Below are positions 49,253 to 59,566 of a DNA stretch of 64,000 nucleotides, one piece after another (the stretch's first letter is position 1; every line of letters starts with the position of its first letter). The notes beneath the pieces are model-generated. The model saw only the letters and a program-made list of their open reading frames with translations, made no database searches and was not told the origin of the DNA. The translations under genes were made by a program, and so were the position numbers. Where the stretch lies: positions 1-64,000 of the forward strand of contig CABMCA010000054.1 of the NCBI GenBank assembly GCA_902384525.1, read 5' to 3'. The stretch comes from an uncultured archaeon. GTDB taxonomy: Archaea; Halobacteriota; Methanosarcinia; Methanosarcinales; Methanoperedenaceae.

Positions 49253-50007
49253 TCCATTTTATTAGATAATTTTTCAAAGATCGTTGTTATCGAAGAAATT
49301 GCTGCGCCATTTCTTTCGATGGGCGAAATGTTATCAAGGTCAGCCTTGACAAGATCATTATCAAAGGGGATCGAGCCAATAACAGGTAAATCAAAGACTT
49401 TTAATTTTTCTTCGATATCCAGCACTTCATCACCCGCCTTATTTATGACAATGCCAAATTTGTCTATCCCGATCTGGCGCCCGAGTTCTGCGATCCTCCC
49501 TGCTGTTTCGATTGACCGTGCGCCGGGCTCCACGACAATTATCATATAGTCTATTCCTTTTGTAGTGCTGCGCCCCAGGTGTTCTACACCTGCTTCCATA
49601 TCAAGTATCACGACGCTGTTCAATTTAAGGATCACATGGCGCATAAGGGCTTTAAGGAAAGAACTTGCGGGGCACATGCATCCGCTGCCGCCTCTTTCAA
49701 CTGTACCCATTACCAGCAATTTCACATTATCAGGCCCTGTTACCCCGAATTTATCGACAATATCATCCACTTTTGGGTTCAGCTTGAAAACTCCTGCAGG
49801 GTCGCCAGCTCTTTCATCGATCAATTCTTTATATTCTGTAAGGGGTCTTGGCGGATTTTTTATTCCAAGCGCAGAGGCAAGGTTCATGCTGGGATCTGCG
49901 TCTATTGCAAGAACATCATATCCTTTTCTTGCAAAAAGCCGCGCCAGTGTGCCTGCGAGTGTTGTTTTCCCTACGCCGCCTTTACCTGATATTGCTATTT
50001 TGATCAT
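49249..50007 (-). CDS. CooC-like / MinD-family ATP-binding protein
   Basis: IAISGKGGVGKTTLAGTLARLFARKGYDVLAIDADPSMNLASALGI; VILDMEAGVEHLGRSTTKGIDYMIIVVEP typical of CODH maturation ATPases. Confidence 0.85.
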   Translation of the reverse strand: MIKIAISGKGGVGKTTLAGTLARLFARKGYDVLAIDADPSMNLASALGIKNPPRPLTEYKELIDERAGDPAGVFKLNPKVDDIVDKFGVTGPDNVKLLVMGTVERGGSGCMCPASSFLKALMRHVILKLNSVVILDMEAGVEHLGRSTTKGIDYMIIVVEPGARSIETAGRIAELGRQIGIDKFGIVINKAGDEVLDIEEKLKVFDLPVIGSIPFDNDLVKADLDNISPIERNGAAISSITTIFEKLSNKME

Positions 50008-50639
50008 TATGCATCAATTAATTCTATATTTATTTTTTCACCTATCGTAATTACAGCCCCCTGTCCCTTTGATGCCATGCCCGGATTCACTACCTGGGTA
50101 CTATTAACACGTACAATTCCCCTCGCTTCATGGATATGCCCGCAAACGATGAGGTCAAATCTTTTCAGATCTCTTTCAAGTGCAGCACTTCCGACGTTCC
50201 CATGCGGTAATTTGTCTGTAGTATTTTTCGGGGGGGCATGGGATAATAAAATGAGTCTTCCTTTTGATCTTCCCAATAATGTTCCTACATATTCACCGAT
50301 CTTTTTTTCTGATAGCTCAAATGGCGTGTTAAAAGGAGTCGGGTTTGAGCCGCCAAGCCCGATAAATGTCAAATCCCCAATTGTATGGGATGAATTATGC
50401 AGATTAATGGTATTCTCATTCTCATCAAGTATCTTGAGAAATGAGGGATTATCACAATTTCCAGGCACTGCAAGTACAGGAAACTTGCACATTCCCAGTA
50501 ACTCAAGCGCCTTTTCATCTGGCCCGAAATCGGTTATATCACCTGCTATCAGGACAGCATCGATATCGTCTGCCTTATCAAGAATAGATTCTACATGTGA
50601 ATAATCGCCGTGAAGGTCTGATAAAGCGAGCAATTTCAT
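50007..50639 (-). CDS. Metallophosphoesterase
   Basis: LLALSDLHGDYSHVESIL, IAGDITDFG, VPGNCDN, LSHAPP, CGHIHE motifs. Confidence 0.9.
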   Translation of the reverse strand: MKLLALSDLHGDYSHVESILDKADDIDAVLIAGDITDFGPDEKALELLGMCKFPVLAVPGNCDNPSFLKILDENENTINLHNSSHTIGDLTFIGLGGSNPTPFNTPFELSEKKIGEYVGTLLGRSKGRLILLSHAPPKNTTDKLPHGNVGSAALERDLKRFDLIVCGHIHEARGIVRVNSTQVVNPGMASKGQGAVITIGEKINIELIDA

Positions 50640-50746
50640 ATCACGTCATATTTAGTTTAATGTTTATAATGGTAATGTCAGTATATGGTTTTAAGTTGAA
50701 GTAGTCTATTCTAAATTAGCCTAATCTTAGATTAGTTAAACTACTT

Positions 50747-51436
50747 TCAATTAGCCTGATCCGGATTAGTCACTAACCAGTGTTCGCCTTCGCTGTCATG
50801 CACGCACACATTGCCTCTGCCGCCTGGAATGAATCCATTGAACCTTTCAAGAAGAGTGATCGCCTCTCTTATTTCTATAATATATCTTTGTTTAAGAAGC
50901 ACTGCCAGAATCAGGCTCTCTTCATCATTGATATTGCCTCCAATTCCCATGCATTCTGAAATCTCAAGCTTCCCATCAAGAAGAAAAAACGGATATGTCC
51001 TGCATATGTAAGGTCTGCATTCGTATATTTCACACTGGTTATTTTCCAGGAAAATGCAATCGCCATTTTTTTTCAGGACCCATTCAAAGGTATGGATATT
51101 GCCTTCCGGATCCCTGTCCCCTGAAGGTGTTGGTATTACAAAATCATCACGGGAAAGTCCTGTTTTTTCACAAATGCAATTTATTTCCGACGGAAAAATC
51201 ATCACAGTATTATCGCCAAATTCAGCCCTGCAGCACTGGGCGCATTTCTTACACAGGAAACCTGTTGCTTTTATCTGGCCAGCGATCTTTTTTTCATCTA
51301 TTGCCAGGGCTTTATCAAGCGCTTTTTTAAGATTTGAGATTTTTCTTTCTTTTTGTGATGCCATCTTCAAGACAAAAATATCAGCAAAATAGATATGGGT
51401 TTGTATTTTGGGCAACTCAGGAAATATATTATCCAC
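50747..51436 (-). CDS. YkgJ-type zinc/iron-chelating cysteine cluster protein
   Basis: CKKCAQCCRAEFGD, CIFLENNQCEIYECRPYICRTYPFF. Confidence 0.85.
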   Translation of the reverse strand: MDNIFPELPKIQTHIYFADIFVLKMASQKERKISNLKKALDKALAIDEKKIAGQIKATGFLCKKCAQCCRAEFGDNTVMIFPSEINCICEKTGLSRDDFVIPTPSGDRDPEGNIHTFEWVLKKNGDCIFLENNQCEIYECRPYICRTYPFFLLDGKLEISECMGIGGNINDEESLILAVLLKQRYIIEIREAITLLERFNGFIPGGRGNVCVHDSEGEHWLVTNPDQAN

Positions 51437-51556
51437 CAGTGCCTTTGATCAACCGGCTCTTGACAGCCTTCCCGAACAACCGACAACTTGACAGAACCCT
51501 GGATAATATTTAAATATCATCAGCTCTTCATCTGACTTCCCCTAAGGGAGCAATAT

Positions 51557-52216
51557 ATGAAAAAGGAACCAATACTTCCGGAATCAAGAGACACTACTTT
51601 CAGGGATCAGGTCTTAAAAACCCACGTCGGAGAAAAAATCCCGACCTGCATGCAATGTGGAATATGCGTGGGCTCCTGCCCTGTCAGCCACGAAATGGAC
51701 TATACACCGCGCCAGCTTGTCCGAATGGTTCAGCTTGGCTTGAAAAAGGAAGTGCTTTCAAGCAACACGATATGGATATGCACAGCATGCTTCTCATGCT
51801 CTGTCAGGTGTCCGAGGGGAATTCATCCGACTGAACTTATGGAAACGTTAAAACCAATAGCGATAGCTGAAGGAATTATAAACAAAAATGCAAAGTTCGA
51901 TAATGTTTTTTCAAGCGTAATTAAGAATAACGGCAGGGCTTCTGAATTCCTGCTCATCTCCAGATACAGCATGACAGAGCTGGGAATGATAAAGCAGCTC
52001 CCGTTTGGACTGGCAATGATGGCAAAAGGAAAATTGCCATTATCTATCGACAGAATGGAAAATACCAGGGAACTGGAGGCTATTTTTAAACTTGGAGAAA
52101 AATCCGGGGAACAGAAAATAGAGAACAAAGATATTAAAGAAAAAGATAAAGATAAAGAGCCTCAGGAAACTAAAATGCAAGAAAATGAGAATGAGAAAGT
52201 CGAGGCTAAAAAATGA
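51557..52216 (+). CDS. hdrC: CoB-CoM heterodisulfide reductase subunit C
   Basis: CMQCGICVGSCPVS and CTACFSCSVRCPRGI 4Fe-4S motifs; followed by hdrB and hdrA. Confidence 0.93.
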   Translation: MKKEPILPESRDTTFRDQVLKTHVGEKIPTCMQCGICVGSCPVSHEMDYTPRQLVRMVQLGLKKEVLSSNTIWICTACFSCSVRCPRGIHPTELMETLKPIAIAEGIINKNAKFDNVFSSVIKNNGRASEFLLISRYSMTELGMIKQLPFGLAMMAKGKLPLSIDRMENTRELEAIFKLGEKSGEQKIENKDIKEKDKDKEPQETKMQENENEKVEAKK

Positions 52217-53061
52217 AATATTCCTATTATCCAGGCTGCGCCCAGCATGGAACTGCGGTGGACTACCGCATTTCTGTGGAAGCTGTATTTGGCCGCCTTG
52301 GCATTGAACTTGAAGAAGTAAAGAACTGGAACTGCTGCGGCGCTTTGCATGTCCCTGATAGAACTGTAAAGACAGGGCTGTCTGCAAGAACACTTGCATC
52401 CGCTAAAGGGCTTGATATGGCAACTCCATGCAACCTGTGCTATTCAAACCTTATGCGTGCCCAAAATGCACTCCAGGACAGCGCCCTTAGAACAAGAGTC
52501 AATGAGGCGCTCACCGAAAAATATGATGGTAACACAAAACCAAAACATCTTCTTGAAGTGATCGTCAAAGATCTTGGATTGCCAAAACTCCAGGAACAGG
52601 TTAAAAAACCTCTTAAGATCAGGGCTGTTCCTTATTATGGCTGTCTCCTGACACGGCCGGAAAACAATTTTGACAGCCCTGAGAATCCAAAATCCCTTGA
52701 TAATCTAATTTTGAGCCTTGGAGCCGAGCCTGTAAAATATTATTACAAGACCAAATGCTGTGGAGGCCCGATCCTGATAACAGATGAAGGCCTTGCCCTC
52801 AATCTTGCAAAGGAATTACTGGTAATGGCAAAAGAAACAGGCGCTGATTGTATAGTTGTCACATGCCCCATGTGCCACCTGCAGCTTGATGCAAAACAAA
52901 AAGCAGTGGAATCAAAATATGATATCAGGATCGACCTGCCAATTATTTATTTCACGCAGCTTATAGGACTTGCCATGGGTCTTGACCCGAAGGAACTGGG
53001 GCTTTCCCGGCATCTTGTTCCAACTGATAAATTGATCGCAAAAATCGGAGGCAAACAATGA
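52213..53061 (+). CDS. hdrB: CoB-CoM heterodisulfide reductase subunit B
   Basis: YYPGCAQHGTAVDY, NWNCCGA, YYGCLLTRP, TKCCGGP, CPMCHLQLD (CCG domains); 4-nt overlap with hdrC. Confidence 0.94.
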   Translation: MKYSYYPGCAQHGTAVDYRISVEAVFGRLGIELEEVKNWNCCGALHVPDRTVKTGLSARTLASAKGLDMATPCNLCYSNLMRAQNALQDSALRTRVNEALTEKYDGNTKPKHLLEVIVKDLGLPKLQEQVKKPLKIRAVPYYGCLLTRPENNFDSPENPKSLDNLILSLGAEPVKYYYKTKCCGGPILITDEGLALNLAKELLVMAKETGADCIVVTCPMCHLQLDAKQKAVESKYDIRIDLPIIYFTQLIGLAMGLDPKELGLSRHLVPTDKLIAKIGGKQ

Positions 53062-55370
53062 CAGAATCTGGAAAAAAAGAATCTCCCAGAATCGGCGTGT
53101 ACCTTTGCAGGTGCGGAGGTAATATCGGCGATGTGGTTGACCTCCAGGCAGTTGCGGATAAGCTCAAAGAAGATAAAAACGTAATCGTTAATATTCAGGA
53201 TTACCTTTGCAGCAGCGTCGGGCAGGATAAGATAAAAAACGATATCGAGAAAGGAAAAGTTGACCGTGTTGTAATAGGTTCATGCTCGCCAAAACTGCAT
53301 CTTGAAACTTTCAGGGGAATGGCAAAAACAGCGGGACTTAATCCGAATCTTCTTGAAATAACAAATATACGGGAACAGGCAAGCTGGGTTCATGACAGGG
53401 ACAGTAAGCAGAGCGTGAACTCAAAAGTATTGGGCCTGATAAAAGGCGCTGCGGCCAGAATGGGGTCAATCGAGCCGTTAACACCACTTACAAAGGAACT
53501 TGTGAACAGGACGCTTGTTGTGGGCGGGGGGATCGCAGGAATAACAACAGCGCTTGAACTTGCTGATTCCCATGAAGTGATATTGATAGAGAAGCTGCCA
53601 TATCTTGGAGGTCACATGATAGGCCTTTCCAAAACGTTCCCCACGCTTGACTGCTCCCAGTGCATTCTTACACCAAAGATGGTCGCGGTTCATAATAATC
53701 CCCGGATCACCATGTTCACGCAGGCCGAGGTAGCAGATGTTCAGGGAAGCCCGGGGGATTATTCCATTACCCTGAAACACAGCCCGCGATATGTGGACAT
53801 CAAGAAATGTATAAACTGCGGCGCATGCGCAAGGAAATGCCCGGCTGGCGCAATATTTCTTCCATTTGCCCAGGCTGTCCCGCAGGCGTATATGATCGAT
53901 ATGTCAAAATGCAAGAATTGCGGCGTATGCGTTAAAGTATGCCCGCGAGATGCGATCAATCTTGAAGCAAAAGAAGAAACAAGTACGATTTCCGTGGGCG
54001 CAGTTGCGATCGCGACCGGATTTGAACCTATTGATCCATCCTTTATAGAAGAATATAATTATCCATCTCCAAACATCCTCACAGCTATTGATTTTGAGGA
54101 AATGTTATCTGCGAAGAGTAAGACCGGAATGAGATTACAGAAAGCTGACGGGACATTCCCCAACAGGGTCGCTTTCGTACTATGCGCAGGGAGCAGGGAT
54201 TTTACCGGAAAGGGGAGAAAACATTGTTCCAAAGTGTGCTGCATCTATTCGCAGAAGCAGGCGCAGCTTGTGAAAAAGATGAAAGAGGATGCAGAGGCCT
54301 GGATTTTCTACATCGACATGCGCTCGGCAGGAAGAAGGTTTGAGGAATTCTATCATCACACGCAGGAAAAAGGAGTTAATTACGTGCGCGGGAAAGTTGC
54401 GGAAATAATTCCCAAAACAGATGGCACTCTCATGATCCAGTACGAGGATACCAATCTTGGCAGGAAAGGGCGCGAAATTTTTGATATGGTCGTGCTGTGC
54501 CCTGCTTTAATCCCCTCGACAGGCACAAAAGAAATCGCTGATAAGCTTGGCGTCTCTCTTGGCGACGACGGTTTTATTGAGGAAAAGCATGTCAAGCTTG
54601 ACCCTGTAAATACTTTAAACCAGTCCGTATTCGCGGCAGGATGCGTACTTGGCCCCAAGGATATCCATGATTCTGTTACTGAAGGAATAAGCGCAGCCCA
54701 TAAGGTTTCGCAATTCCTCGGAAAAGGCATGATACTTATACCGCCTGAAAAGCCGCTGATACTTGAGTGCAACGGATGCGGGGACTGCGTTAAAGCCTGC
54801 CCATATAATGCGCTTGCGCTTTACGGAGGAAAAGCAGTGCTATCGCCTCTGGCCTGTACCGGCTGCGGAATATGCGTGCCCGCCTGCCCGATAAAAGGCA
54901 TCGAGATAAGAAATTTCACACGCGGCCAGTTAAAGGCGCAGCTCCAGGGAATCCTGGGTGAAGCACCGGGCGTAATAGTTTTCATCGACCCGTATGCATA
55001 TGCTGCTGCCGATATTGCGGGTGTGAACCGGAAACAATACTCCTCTCTTATCAGGTTCGTGAGCGTTCCTTCCATCCACATCCTTGATGCTGATGTGGTC
55101 AACGCGGCTTTTGAATACGGCGCAACGGGTGTCATGCTCATCGAAGGGACGACGGATGAGAAACTCACATCGCGCTCTGACGACCTGTACAAGAAACTCA
55201 AGAAAGATACACGAAAACATAAGAAGCCGTTGAGGTATTCACATATTGAGACAGCGCAGTATGAAAAATTGACTGACCTTTTGAATGTGTTCGCTTTGCA
55301 GGCAGGGGCAAAGGCCGAGAAGAAGAGCAGGAAGGAGAAAGGGGACAAATCGGAAGAACAAGAGGAATGA
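53058..55370 (+). CDS. hdrA: CoB-CoM heterodisulfide reductase subunit A
   Basis: 770 aa; VVGGGIAGITTALELA FAD motif, TFPTLDCSQCILTPKM, multiple CxxCxxCxxxCP ferredoxin motifs. Confidence 0.95.
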   Translation: MTESGKKESPRIGVYLCRCGGNIGDVVDLQAVADKLKEDKNVIVNIQDYLCSSVGQDKIKNDIEKGKVDRVVIGSCSPKLHLETFRGMAKTAGLNPNLLEITNIREQASWVHDRDSKQSVNSKVLGLIKGAAARMGSIEPLTPLTKELVNRTLVVGGGIAGITTALELADSHEVILIEKLPYLGGHMIGLSKTFPTLDCSQCILTPKMVAVHNNPRITMFTQAEVADVQGSPGDYSITLKHSPRYVDIKKCINCGACARKCPAGAIFLPFAQAVPQAYMIDMSKCKNCGVCVKVCPRDAINLEAKEETSTISVGAVAIATGFEPIDPSFIEEYNYPSPNILTAIDFEEMLSAKSKTGMRLQKADGTFPNRVAFVLCAGSRDFTGKGRKHCSKVCCIYSQKQAQLVKKMKEDAEAWIFYIDMRSAGRRFEEFYHHTQEKGVNYVRGKVAEIIPKTDGTLMIQYEDTNLGRKGREIFDMVVLCPALIPSTGTKEIADKLGVSLGDDGFIEEKHVKLDPVNTLNQSVFAAGCVLGPKDIHDSVTEGISAAHKVSQFLGKGMILIPPEKPLILECNGCGDCVKACPYNALALYGGKAVLSPLACTGCGICVPACPIKGIEIRNFTRGQLKAQLQGILGEAPGVIVFIDPYAYAAADIAGVNRKQYSSLIRFVSVPSIHILDADVVNAAFEYGATGVMLIEGTTDEKLTSRSDDLYKKLKKDTRKHKKPLRYSHIETAQYEKLTDLLNVFALQAGAKAEKKSRKEKGDKSEEQEE

Positions 55371-55372
55371 AA

Positions 55373-56056
55373 TTATTTTTTGATATTTCTTTCCAGCATT
55401 TTGCGTTTTCTCTTTAGAGCCGAGATACTGAAGTAATAATAGAACCATACAATAACAGCGCAAATCAAAAGGAATCCAAACATATATAACAAAAGTTCCG
55501 GTGTATCCCTGTTGTGATATCTTACCCTGATCTTTGGTGCTACGGAGTTATTCCAGATGAGGACTTCTCTTCCCAGTGCGTCATGTGTAATGTTATCCGG
55601 ATCTGGCTGGATATATCCCAGGAACATGGTTCCGGCTGTGAAATTTTCAGGTAGAACCACACGTATTGTCCTGTTGCCTTCAGGAATATAGGTAAAATCC
55701 TGCCCTCCTGGCTTAGTATATGCCACAAACCCTGAAAAATTGGTACTGAAATTAAAATGTGCATAATTTCTGCCCATAATTGTCTTTATCGTCACATTTA
55801 AGCTGGCATTATTTCCCCGATAATCTACTGCTACAGGATTCCTGAAAGTCTGGATGCTATCATCTATCCTGTAATCAACGGATGTCTGGTTAATGACATT
55901 GTCTATTACCTGGGTGGAAGAGAGATTCAGATAAAAAATAGTAGTATTTTCCATGCCTGGAAGTTCATACTGCATAGGGTTGCCAGTTTTAACATCAGGG
56001 GAAATGCATCCGGCCACCAGGACAGAAAAGATGATCAGACCAATAATTAATTTCAT
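55373..56056 (-). CDS. Membrane-anchored (putative lipoprotein) DUF5803-like protein
   Basis: From ATG 56056: MKLIIGLIIFSVLVAGCISPD lipobox-like, C-terminal TM; track start 56134 adds 26 aa without a signal pattern. Confidence 0.6.
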   Translation of the reverse strand: MKLIIGLIIFSVLVAGCISPDVKTGNPMQYELPGMENTTIFYLNLSSTQVIDNVINQTSVDYRIDDSIQTFRNPVAVDYRGNNASLNVTIKTIMGRNYAHFNFSTNFSGFVAYTKPGGQDFTYIPEGNRTIRVVLPENFTAGTMFLGYIQPDPDNITHDALGREVLIWNNSVAPKIRVRYHNRDTPELLLYMFGFLLICAVIVWFYYYFSISALKRKRKMLERNIKK

Positions 56057-56196
56057 GAATGCTCCAACATGAACAATACAACCCTTAAATATTGTCCTTG
56101 AAAACTTAGTTGATAATATACAATTATCAACCATTTAATAACCATCATTATAATTATTATATTGATAATTTCATATACTTTTCGCTTTATCAATAA

Positions 56197-56757
56197 TCCC
56201 GAAAGAACATTGTTGCAGTTCTCGGTTCACCCGGTACAGGTAAATCCACTTTTGCGCTGCAATTCATATACGCAGGACTCCTGAAAGGTGAGAACTGCGT
56301 TTACCTTTCACTTGAGGAAAGCGAGGACACTATCGTCAAGACCGCTTCAATTTTCGGCTGGGACCTGAAACCCTACATTACGAATAAAAAATTGGTTTTG
56401 ATACGTTTAAGCACCATGAATATCAAAGTAGCAGCCACCTGGGTCGAAAATGACCTGCCAAGACTCTTTAAGTCATTTAGTGTTAAAAGACTCGTTATTG
56501 ACCTATAACATTGTATGAAATGTTGTATGAGTCTGAATCTTTGCGCCGCGAACATCTTTTTAATTTTGCGGAAAAAATCAGGGAACACGGGATAACTGTG
56601 ATCATGACTTCAGAAACCAACAATATCAATCCATATAATTCAAAAATGAGACGTATTGAACATTCAAGGGGCATCAAACCTTATTCCATAACAAAAAACG
56701 GGGTTGTCCACTCTGAGGCTGAAGTTTTCAGTAGGGGGAAGATAGTCAAACGATTAA
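56197..56757 (+). pseudogene. KaiC/RAD55-like ATPase pseudogene
   Basis: No start codon (TAA at 56194-56196). RKNIVAVLGSPGTGKSTFALQFIYAGLLKGENCVYLSLEES...RLVIDL*; adding one base restores D-PITLYEMLYESESLRREHLFNFAEKIREHGITVIMTSE; then NPYNSK joins directly to MRRIEHSRGIKPYSITKNGVV, skipping the usual middle segment. Confidence 0.82.
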
Positions 56758-57920
56758 CTCCACATATGGCCGCCAAGTATCATTTCTGTCTTGTCGTTGG
56801 TGCTCTGGTGAATTTTTTTGATCCTGACAAGATATTCATTCCCAATTATTTCAGGCTGCCCAAAAACAGCATCTATACCCAGTAATTTAAGGAACTCTTC
56901 GAATTCCTTAATGGTTTTGAGGCTTTTCACCCTCAGTTGCACATTTTCAGCGATCTGTTCCCCATTTTTCTTCTTTTTAATTGTGGAGATCATGGGCAGG
57001 AGTATGCTTTCCCCAAGTTCCTGGCATCTTTTCCTCGCACTTTCCTCGTCTTCATCCCATTCTACTGACTGGAATGCTTCCCTGCACACCCTTCCAAAGA
57101 AAAAATCCCGCCCAAAATCATTGTAGAATTCAAATGCATATCTGAGGTCGGCGCAATTACTGAGCGAGCTTGTGTATTTGACAGGAGGCAGGATCATTTG
57201 GGGGTCTTTGATGACAACGCCTTCGCGCAATGTATCACCAAAACCCTTTATGATATCCGTAATTGCATCATGAGCTCTCCCAACCTCAAATTCACCGAAA
57301 AGATGAACGGACTTGATCCTGAATTCATCCATAAGTTTTCGCCTTTCCATTACAGGCATAGGATTTCCGGAATTCTTCTCCCTGACATCAAATACAAAAA
57401 AATCCAGGGACTCTATGTTATAAAATGTTTTAGGTACATAAGGGCTGTCCGGTCCTACCATTTCACCGCATAGCACAAGTTCCGGATGTTCATAAAAAAA
57501 ATCCGGCCCGATCAGGTCATTTGCCTTCTGCGTTGTATAAGGACATACAAAACCGCCACGCGTAAGTGCTACAAGTTTATCGCCGATTAGCGCTACCCTG
57601 ACGTTGTAACCGTTCATTTTTTCTTCAACCGCCACTTTATTGCAGGAAGAAAAATGCTTAATGAGCGCAGGATACAGCATCAAGGTGCGCGATATTTTAG
57701 GAAAACCCCGCACGATCTCAAATGGTTCAAAAAATACCGCAGTTCCTCCTTCAACAGAGGAAACAGGCTTATCGAACCTGAATAATTCATGTTTCCCATA
57801 TACATACTGTAAAGTCTTTCTTTTCAGCGCCCCTGTAATGCTATGTTCGGGAATATCCAGCAGGCTGGATATCTTTTCAATATCAAGTTTATTCGTTAAT
57901 TCTGAGACATCCCGTCTCAT
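56754..57920 (-). CDS. ATP-dependent RNA ligase (archaeal Rnl3-like)
   Basis: VAVEEKMNGYNVRVALIGDKLVALTRGGFVCPYT (KxNG nucleotidyltransferase motif I), EGVVIKDP motif IV; 388 aa. Confidence 0.88.
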   Translation of the reverse strand: MRRDVSELTNKLDIEKISSLLDIPEHSITGALKRKTLQYVYGKHELFRFDKPVSSVEGGTAVFFEPFEIVRGFPKISRTLMLYPALIKHFSSCNKVAVEEKMNGYNVRVALIGDKLVALTRGGFVCPYTTQKANDLIGPDFFYEHPELVLCGEMVGPDSPYVPKTFYNIESLDFFVFDVREKNSGNPMPVMERRKLMDEFRIKSVHLFGEFEVGRAHDAITDIIKGFGDTLREGVVIKDPQMILPPVKYTSSLSNCADLRYAFEFYNDFGRDFFFGRVCREAFQSVEWDEDEESARKRCQELGESILLPMISTIKKKKNGEQIAENVQLRVKSLKTIKEFEEFLKLLGIDAVFGQPEIIGNEYLVRIKKIHQSTNDKTEMILGGHMWS

Positions 57921-58699
57921 CCTTTTGCCGCCATATACTTTATGATCTCTCGCCTGCTGATAACGCCAACCATTTCATCCCTCAGGTTCAACACAGGCAC
58001 TCCGCCAATGTTTTCATTAAGGAGAGTTGATATTACTTCAGTTATAGGAGTATTTGTCCGGACTGATTTTACATTGCGGGTCATAATATCACCCACGATC
58101 ATATTCCGGATCCTCACATCCTGCTGATTGTCAGGTACAAGATCCCTGAAATTCATCATCGCTTTTGCGACATCTCTCTCAGTGATAATTCCTACTATAT
58201 CACCGTTTTCGAGGATAGGCAATCTCCCAATATCGTTATCAAGCATGATACGCCTTGCATGGGAAACCCTGTCGCCCGGACTTATGGAAATCGGCTCTTT
58301 CATGACCTCAGCAGCATATCCCTTTATACCCTTTGCGTTTTTCAGGATCTCATGAGGAGTGACCCAGCCCAGGATGTTACTATTATCAGTAACGACCAGG
58401 ATGCCATTTTTCCTGTCCATCAATGCGATCGCATCTTCTATACCCATATCAGGGAGTACCCCGGTGAATGTATCCGTTGTCGCAGCTGCAACATGCAACG
58501 ATGATGCCGGAAGATTTGAAGTCTTCCATGTCCCGAGTTTATTGGCAATGCTTCTCATCGTGATAACACCAACAGGCTCACTTCCATTGATGACCAGCAG
58601 TCTTCGTGTATCATGTTTATCCATCAGGTCCATTGCATGTGATATCTTATCTGATTTATGCACAGTGATTGGTTCACTCATTATGTTTTTTACTTTCAT
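57917..58699 (-). CDS. CBS-domain protein (about four CBS repeats)
   Basis: Repeats such as VKNIMSEPITVHKSDKISHAMDLMDKHDTRRLLVI, RLPILENGDIVGIITERDV; 4-nt overlap with RNA ligase start. Confidence 0.93.
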   Translation of the reverse strand: MKVKNIMSEPITVHKSDKISHAMDLMDKHDTRRLLVINGSEPVGVITMRSIANKLGTWKTSNLPASSLHVAAATTDTFTGVLPDMGIEDAIALMDRKNGILVVTDNSNILGWVTPHEILKNAKGIKGYAAEVMKEPISISPGDRVSHARRIMLDNDIGRLPILENGDIVGIITERDVAKAMMNFRDLVPDNQQDVRIRNMIVGDIMTRNVKSVRTNTPITEVISTLLNENIGGVPVLNLRDEMVGVISRREIIKYMAAKG

Positions 58700-58708
58700 A
58701 GTATCACC

Positions 58709-59557
58709 TCACATTGTCAATATAGTCTTTATTATGTTCTCCCCTGTCAATATTCCCTTGACCCCATTTCCCAGTACTGAGAGCCCGTTTATCCTTTCTT
58801 TAATCATCAGGCCCGCGGCATATGTCGCAAGGTCTTCATAATTCACGTTGATGATCGGGCTTGACATTATATCTTCTGCGACCAGGGGTACTTCGCTTAT
58901 ATACCTGTTCTGTTTTCTCCCCGCAGAGCTCTCTTTTCGTGTCATTTTTATTTCTTTCTGCGGGAGGCCGCCGGTTTTGTCCCTCATTTCCGTGAAGGTT
59001 AGATTTGAATTGGTTATTATACCCACAGGCATATCGTTATCTTCAAGGACAATTGCCCTGTCTACTAAATTTGCCTGGAGTTCATGTATTATATGGCTTA
59101 TCGTATGATGCCTGTGGACAGTCAGTGCCGGATCAATTTGCAGATCCTTGACTTTTATATCAATATCCAATTTTGAGAAATACTTGATCAGATCCCATTT
59201 TGTGGCTATTCCTATGACTTCATCTTTATTGTTCACTACAGGTAACCCGCCGATATTATTCTCAGTCATAAGTTCGGCCAGTTGCCTTGGTGTCGCATCC
59301 GGAAATATCGTTATGAGGCTTTCGGTCATTACCTTTCTTACAGGTATATCATCGATCGGGCGCCTGCGCCACTGTGGTTCGGCCTGGTTGAGCCTCTTTA
59401 CGATATCTTTCTTTGTCACCATTCCTATGGGCTTGTTATTTTCAACAATTACAAGTCTTCCGATCTTATGACGAAGCATCAGGTTCCTTGCACGCGCTAC
59501 ATTTTCATCAGGCGATACAACGAAAACAGGAGCGCTCATTATATCTTTTATTTTCAT
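58709..59557 (-). CDS. CBS-domain protein (about four CBS repeats)
   Basis: IKDIMSAPVFVVSPDENVARARNLMLRHKIGRLVIVENNKPIGMVTKKDIV and further CBS units. Confidence 0.93.
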   Translation of the reverse strand: MKIKDIMSAPVFVVSPDENVARARNLMLRHKIGRLVIVENNKPIGMVTKKDIVKRLNQAEPQWRRRPIDDIPVRKVMTESLITIFPDATPRQLAELMTENNIGGLPVVNNKDEVIGIATKWDLIKYFSKLDIDIKVKDLQIDPALTVHRHHTISHIIHELQANLVDRAIVLEDNDMPVGIITNSNLTFTEMRDKTGGLPQKEIKMTRKESSAGRKQNRYISEVPLVAEDIMSSPIINVNYEDLATYAAGLMIKERINGLSVLGNGVKGILTGENIIKTILTM

Positions 59558-59566
59558 AACAACCTC

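Noticed and set aside
50077-50604. 175-aa plus-strand ORF
   Set aside because: Antisense of the metallophosphoesterase gene.
54821-55348. 175-aa minus-strand ORF
   Set aside because: Antisense of hdrA.
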